Shown: positions 5,296-8,375 of the stretch, piece by piece
Numbering within the stretch: position 1 is the stretch's first letter
How the letters are laid out: every line of letters begins with the position of its first letter
NCBI RefSeq assembly: GCF_002027555.1
Contig: NZ_MXAP01000069.1
Coordinates: forward strand, 1-8,375
DNA from: Moraxella equi
GTDB taxonomy: Bacteria; Pseudomonadota; Gammaproteobacteria; Pseudomonadales; Moraxellaceae
Direction: 5' to 3'
DNA length: 8,375 bases
Made by a program: the position numbers and the translations under genes
Notes under the pieces: generated by a model
The model's database searches: none
The model's input: the letters and a program-made list of their open reading frames with translations, nothing else
What the model was told of the DNA's origin: nothing

Positions 5296-6687
5296 TTAAC
5301 CTTTAATTTTCCCACGCCCCCGCTCAATCGCTTTTACCACCTGCTCTGGGGCAGTACCCCCGATATGATTACGAGCGTTTAGCGAGCCTTCCAAGGTTAA
5401 ACACTCAAACACATCATCGCCGATGAGCGGACTAAACGCCTTTAACTCATCAAGGCTAAGCTCACTCAAATCCACGCCTTTTGCTACGCCTAACGCCACC
5501 GCTCCCCCAACCACTTCATGAGCATCACGAAACGGCAAGCCCTTTTTGACCAAATAATCCGCCAAATCAGTCGCTGTGGCATAGCCTTTCATCGTGGCGG
5601 TACGCATATTTTCTGCATTTGGCGTAATGTTTGGGAGCATATCAGCAAAGGCGATGAGCGAGCCTGTCAGCGTATCCACGCAGTCAAACAGGGGCTCTTT
5701 GTCTTCTTGGTTGTCCTTATTATACGCTAGGGGCTGATTTTTCATGAGTGTGAGCAGGGTTGTGAGCTGTCCGAACACACGAGCGGTCTTGCCACGCACA
5801 AGCTCTGGCACGTCAGGATTTTTCTTTTGGGGCATGATGGACGACCCTGTACAAAAGCGGTCAGGGATATGGATAAAACCAAACTGTGCCGACATCCACA
5901 AAATCAGCTCTTCGCTCATGCGAGATAGGTGCATCATCAAAATGCTGGCGTTGGCGGTAAATTCAATGGCAAAATCACGGTCAGACACCGCATCGAGCGA
6001 GTTTTCACAAATGCCGTCAAAGCCAAGCAGGCGAGCGGTGATTGTGCGGTCAATAGGGTAAGTCGTCCCTGCCAAGGCTGCCGAGCCAAGTGGCATTTGA
6101 TTAATGCGAATGCGAGTCTGGGCAAAACGCTCGCTATCACGGCAAAGCATCTCAAACCACGCCATGACATGATGAGAAAAACTCACAGGCTGGGCGGTCT
6201 GCAAATGCGTAAAGCCGGGCATGATGGTCGTGGTGTGTTTGCTTGCCAAATCAAGTAGACCGTTTTGTAATTTGCCAATTAAGGCGATGATTTTGTCGGT
6301 CTCATCTCTTAGGTATAGGCGAATGTCGGTCGCCACTTGGTCGTTACGGCTACGCCCTGTGTGCAGTTTTTTGCCGACATCGCCAATCAAGGCGGTCAGG
6401 CGACTCTCCACACTCATATGAACGTCTTCTAGCTCCACACGCCATTCAAATTCACCACGCTCAATCTCGCCTTTGATCTGGGTCAGTCCGTCCACGATTT
6501 GACGGCTTTCATCGGCGGTGATGATACCGCACTGCCCAAGCATCGTGGCATGGGCGATAGAGCCTTGTATGTCTTGGTTTGCCATGCGTTTGTCAAAATT
6601 GACCGAAGCGGTAAATTCGGCAACAAAACGGTCGGTAGCTTCGCTAAAACGTCCGCCCCACATTTGGGCGGTTTGGGTAGTAGTCAT
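5296..6687 (-). CDS. argH: Argininosuccinate lyase
   Basis: Catalyses the last step of arginine synthesis, splitting argininosuccinate into arginine and fumarate, as a cytoplasmic homotetramer. Length (463 residues) is close to the 457 of E. coli ArgH. The fumarase/aspartase superfamily signatures are intact: TGRSRNDQV (110-118), [10 protein letters not shown] (158-167, with the catalytic histidine H161), and the flexible signature loop [12 protein letters not shown] (281-292, holding the catalytic serine). The N-terminus MWGGRF (9-14) is also typical. The start at 6687 has AAGG about 8 bases upstream, inside an 8-bp hairpin. The gene is read alone towards a terminator at 5251-5278; the DUF475 gene lies 116 bases upstream on the same strand, and no strong terminator separates them. 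Confidence 0.98.
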   Translation of the reverse strand: MTTTQTAQMWGGRFSEATDRFVAEFTASVNFDKRMANQDIQGSIAHATMLGQCGIITADESRQIVDGLTQIKGEIERGEFEWRVELEDVHMSVESRLTALIGDVGKKLHTGRSRNDQVATDIRLYLRDETDKIIALIGKLQNGLLDLASKHTTTIMPGFTHLQTAQPVSFSHHVMAWFEMLCRDSERFAQTRIRINQMPLGSAALAGTTYPIDRTITARLLGFDGICENSLDAVSDRDFAIEFTANASILMMHLSRMSEELILWMSAQFGFIHIPDRFCTGSSIMPQKKNPDVPELVRGKTARVFGQLTTLLTLMKNQPLAYNKDNQEDKEPLFDCVDTLTGSLIAFADMLPNITPNAENMRTATMKGYATATDLADYLVKKGLPFRDAHEVVGGAVALGVAKGVDLSELSLDELKAFSPLIGDDVFECLTLEGSLNARNHIGGTAPEQVVKAIERGRGKIKG

Positions 6688-6693
6688 GATAAT

Positions 6694-6715
6694 GCCTTAT
6701 TGATAAAAATAAGGC
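6694..6715 (-). promoter_or_regulatory. Hairpin enclosing the argH ribosome binding site
   Basis: GCCTTATT and AATAAGGC form a perfect 8-bp stem with a 6-base loop, ending 6 bases before the argH ATG. The ribosome binding sequence AAGG is within the downstream arm, so the hairpin could reduce translation. No T-tract follows, so it is not a terminator. Confidence 0.5.
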
Positions 6716-6717
6716 GT

Positions 6718-6746
6718 ATCTTAACAATGAATGTAGCAGAGTACAA
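6718..6746 (-). promoter_or_regulatory. Candidate promoter of argH
   Basis: On the minus strand TAAGAT (6723-6718) is preceded by TGT, an extended -10 form, with TTGTAC (6746-6741) 17 bases upstream as a weak -35. Transcription would start near 6711, within the hairpin at the start of argH. Confidence 0.4.
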
Positions 6747-6803
6747 GCGGTTTTGCTGTTTTATGGCATTATTTGCACTTTAACCAGCTTTAAGCATGGC
6801 TTA

Positions 6804-7880
6804 TCACTGCTGGGAGATGGACTTATGCGGATTATTTCTGCGATAGCGAATGGAAGCTATCACCGATGCCACGATAAAGGCAACCCCGATAAGCCCCGTG
6901 ATAATCTCAGGCACATGAAATTTCATCGAGATAAGCATGATAATCGCCAACGCCCCAATGGCATAATGAGCCCCGTGTTCTAGGTACACAAACTCATCTA
7001 GCGTGCCTTTTTCGACCAAGAAAATCGTCATCGAACGCACAAACATCGCCCCAATGGCGAGACCAATCATGATGATAACCACGTCATTGGTAATGGCAAA
7101 CGCCCCAATCACGCCGTCAAAACTAAATGACGCATCCAATACTTCTAAATATAAAAAGCCTGCGATACCACCTTTGGCAATCGCTCCCGCTACTTCGTGT
7201 CCATCGGGCGTGCCGTCATCATCGCCATCGCCTTCAAGCAGTGTGGATAGGACATTAACCCCCATATAGATAAGAATACCCCAAACGCCCGCCATTAAAA
7301 CAACCGACTTATGAGCTTCGTCCACCCAAGTGAGTGAAATCATCAAGGTTACAATGGCAACAAACACACTCATGGCGTCCACTTTACCAAACTTAGCAAG
7401 GCGTTTTTCAAGCCAGCCAAACCAATGAATGTCTTTGTCATCAAATACAAAGTTCAAAAAGACAAGCAGTAGGAACATACCCCCAAAAGCAGCAATCTCA
7501 GCATGGTGTGCCATGAGCTTGGCGGAGTATTCTTTGGGGTTATTGAGTGCCAAATCGACAACTTCTTTCATGCCCATGTCTGCCGTAACTGCCACAATGA
7601 CAATGGGGAACACCAGTCGCATACCAAAGACAGCGATGAGCATACCGACGGTTAAGAAAATCGTTTTCCAAAACTTATCCCAATGCTTTAAAACGGACGC
7701 ATTGACCACCGCATTATCAAAGGATAATGAGATTTCCATCAGTGCCAGCACCATTGTGATAAACAGTGCCGAGAGCATGGCGGTTGTCCCACCGTGCGTA
7801 AATCCCCAATACGCCGCCCCAATCAAGCAGACGATGCTAAAAAAGATGTCAAAATAAAAATGTCTTAGGGTTTTCATCAT
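6804..7880 (-). CDS. DUF475 integral membrane protein related to TerC
   Basis: A 358-residue inner-membrane protein of the DUF475 group, a relative of the TerC/Alx family, some of whose members export manganese; the substrate here is not known. It has two internally related halves with acidic motifs inside membrane segments: MEISLSFDNAVVNAS (48-62; E49, D55) and LEVLDASFSFDGVIGAFA (245-262; E246, D249, D255). These are the residues expected to bind a metal ion. The halves are joined by a hydrophilic acidic loop (EGDGDDDGTPDGHE, 216-229). About eight to nine hydrophobic segments are visible. The start is one of two adjacent ATGs (7880 or 7877), with AGGA 11 or 14 bases upstream. The upstream region holds repeat copy 2. 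No sequence resembling the yybP-ykoY manganese riboswitch was seen. Confidence 0.88.
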   Translation of the reverse strand: MMKTLRHFYFDIFFSIVCLIGAAYWGFTHGGTTAMLSALFITMVLALMEISLSFDNAVVNASVLKHWDKFWKTIFLTVGMLIAVFGMRLVFPIVIVAVTADMGMKEVVDLALNNPKEYSAKLMAHHAEIAAFGGMFLLLVFLNFVFDDKDIHWFGWLEKRLAKFGKVDAMSVFVAIVTLMISLTWVDEAHKSVVLMAGVWGILIYMGVNVLSTLLEGDGDDDGTPDGHEVAGAIAKGGIAGFLYLEVLDASFSFDGVIGAFAITNDVVIIMIGLAIGAMFVRSMTIFLVEKGTLDEFVYLEHGAHYAIGALAIIMLISMKFHVPEIITGLIGVAFIVASVIASIRYRRNNPHKSISQQ

Positions 7881-7921
7881 GGGTGAGATGTTCCTGTTTT
7901 ATAACAAGAAAAGCAATAAAT

Positions 7922-8013
7922 GGGGCGTGCCTGCCTTTTGTATTTGCAATGAAAAATAGGGGAAATCGCGCGTTTTTCAAGGAAAATTCCGCAGTTGATA
8001 TTGCAATATCAAC
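7922..8013 (-). repeat. Intergenic repeat element, copy 2, upstream of the DUF475 gene
   Basis: Read on the minus strand it contains a hairpin (a perfect 20-base palindrome at 7994-8013, half-site GTTGATATTG), then TTTTCCTTGAAAAACGCGCG and ATTTCCCCTA, then TTTTTCATTGCAAATACA and AAAGGCAGGCACGCCCC. The same blocks occur in the same order at 65-174. Its end at 7922 is about 42 bases before the DUF475 start. It also forms the left arm of a larger inverted arrangement with 8246-8328. Confidence 0.6.
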
Positions 8014-8034
8014 AAGGATTTTGAAGATGAAAAC

Positions 8035-8245
8035 ATCCGACCACTTAATCAGGTAAATTTTAAGAATTTAGGTAGTAGCCTAAAAAGTATGCCAAACTAG
8101 GTTTTCCGTTCGCCCTGAGCCTGCCTGCGGGTAGGAAAACCGTTAGGCTTCCCAAGCTTACCACGAACGGTTTTCTTTGTAGCATACTTTTTGAACCAGG
8201 GCCAAAATTTAATTTAATTTAACTTTTTAAATTAAGTGGCCGGAT
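8035..8245. repeat. 211-bp nested imperfect palindrome
   Basis: The outer arms ATCCGACCACTTAAT (8035-8049) and ATTAAGTGGCCGGAT (8231-8245) are inverted at 14 of 15 positions. Further in, AAAAAGTATGC (near 8082-8092) is inverted as GCATACTTTTT (near 8192-8202). The innermost pair is CCGTTCG (8106-8112) with CGAACGG (8164-8170). The AT-rich stretches between arms pair loosely. It has no coding potential and looks like a miniature inverted-repeat element or a composite of older ones. Confidence 0.6.
8106..8170. repeat. REP-like core of the palindrome
   Basis: CCGTTCGCCCTGAGCCTG at the left and AAGCTTACCACGAACGG at the right resemble halves of the GC-rich extragenic palindromes (CCGTTCG...CGAACGG) scattered in many proteobacterial genomes. 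The two halves look like they come from different REP types, so this may be a degenerate or recombined copy. The resemblance is from memory of such elements. Confidence 0.45.
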
Positions 8246-8375
8246 AGCCATTTTTTATGCAAAAACAAGTGGTTTGTTTTTACAAATTTTTAAGATTTAA
8301 ATTGTGTCATAAAGGGCAGGCACGCCCCAATCATCGCCCTTATCTAGCTGTTGGTAATTTTACCCCACTCTCAAC
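8246..8375. other. Right-end non-coding stretch with partial repeat arms
   Basis: AGCCATTTTTTATGCAAAA at 8246-8264 resembles the reverse of 16-34 and the arm at 135-152. AAAGGGCAGGCACGCCCC at 8311-8328 is the inverted partner of the end of copy 2 (7922-7938). Thus 7922-8328 as a whole is a nested inverted structure. At the right edge the minus strand has an open frame of 11 codons ending in TAA at 8342-8340, which could be the end of a gene lying outside the window; this is not decidable. Confidence 0.4.

Noticed and set aside
7429..7857. 142-codon open frame opposite the DUF475 gene
   Set aside because: Antisense shadow of a clear membrane protein gene; its composition (Ser/Thr/Met-rich) reflects the complement of hydrophobic codons.
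7881..7990. yybP-ykoY manganese riboswitch upstream of the TerC-related gene
   Set aside because: I considered it because this riboswitch often controls TerC-family genes, but the conserved loop sequences are not visible and the region instead matches the repeat upstream of sstT.
1..8375. CRISPR array or insertion sequence with a transposase
   Set aside because: No regularly spaced direct repeats and no transposase-like reading frame were found; the repeats present are dispersed and inverted.

Overview
The window looks like chromosomal DNA of a member of the Moraxellaceae, most likely Moraxella. This rests on protein style (SstT, ArgH, YggX and a DUF475 membrane protein all gammaproteobacterial in character), moderate GC with AT-rich intergenic regions, and small secreted DUF1566 proteins. 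It is an inference from sequence feel, not a database match.

Layout, left to right. Positions 1-284 hold a repeat element and the sstT promoter region. The sodium/serine-threonine symporter gene sstT (285-1499, +) is followed after 24 bases by a small lipoprotein gene (1524-1949, +). A bidirectional terminator at 1971-1997 separates them from a minus-strand block. Read in its own direction, that block is a VapBC-like toxin-antitoxin pair (3889-3273), a promoter at about 3232-3204, a hairpin-rich untranslated leader ending in an intrinsic terminator (about 3197-3021), a compact RNA-ligase-like protein (3007-2447), and yggX for an iron-trafficking protein (2314-2024). Next come two plus-strand genes for exported proteins: a DUF1566 protein (4166-4822) and a 97-residue protein (4885-5178). 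Two back-to-back terminators (5208-5278) divide these from minus-strand argH (5296-6687) and a TerC-related DUF475 membrane protein (6804-7880). The last 495 bases contain no convincing gene but are packed with nested inverted repeats.

How the genes may work together. Most are ordinary housekeeping functions: amino-acid uptake, arginine synthesis, iron handling and a membrane transporter-like protein. The most interesting part is 2365-3889. A PIN-domain ribonuclease toxin sits next to a nucleotidyltransferase with RNA-ligase motifs, and the ligase gene is preceded by a structured leader whose terminator abuts its ribosome binding site. PIN nucleases leave 5'-phosphate and 3'-hydroxyl ends, which a 5'-3' RNA ligase can rejoin, so a cut-and-repair relation is chemically possible but unproven. 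The second notable signal is a family of inverted intergenic repeats, with related copies in the same orientation upstream of both sstT and the DUF475 gene.
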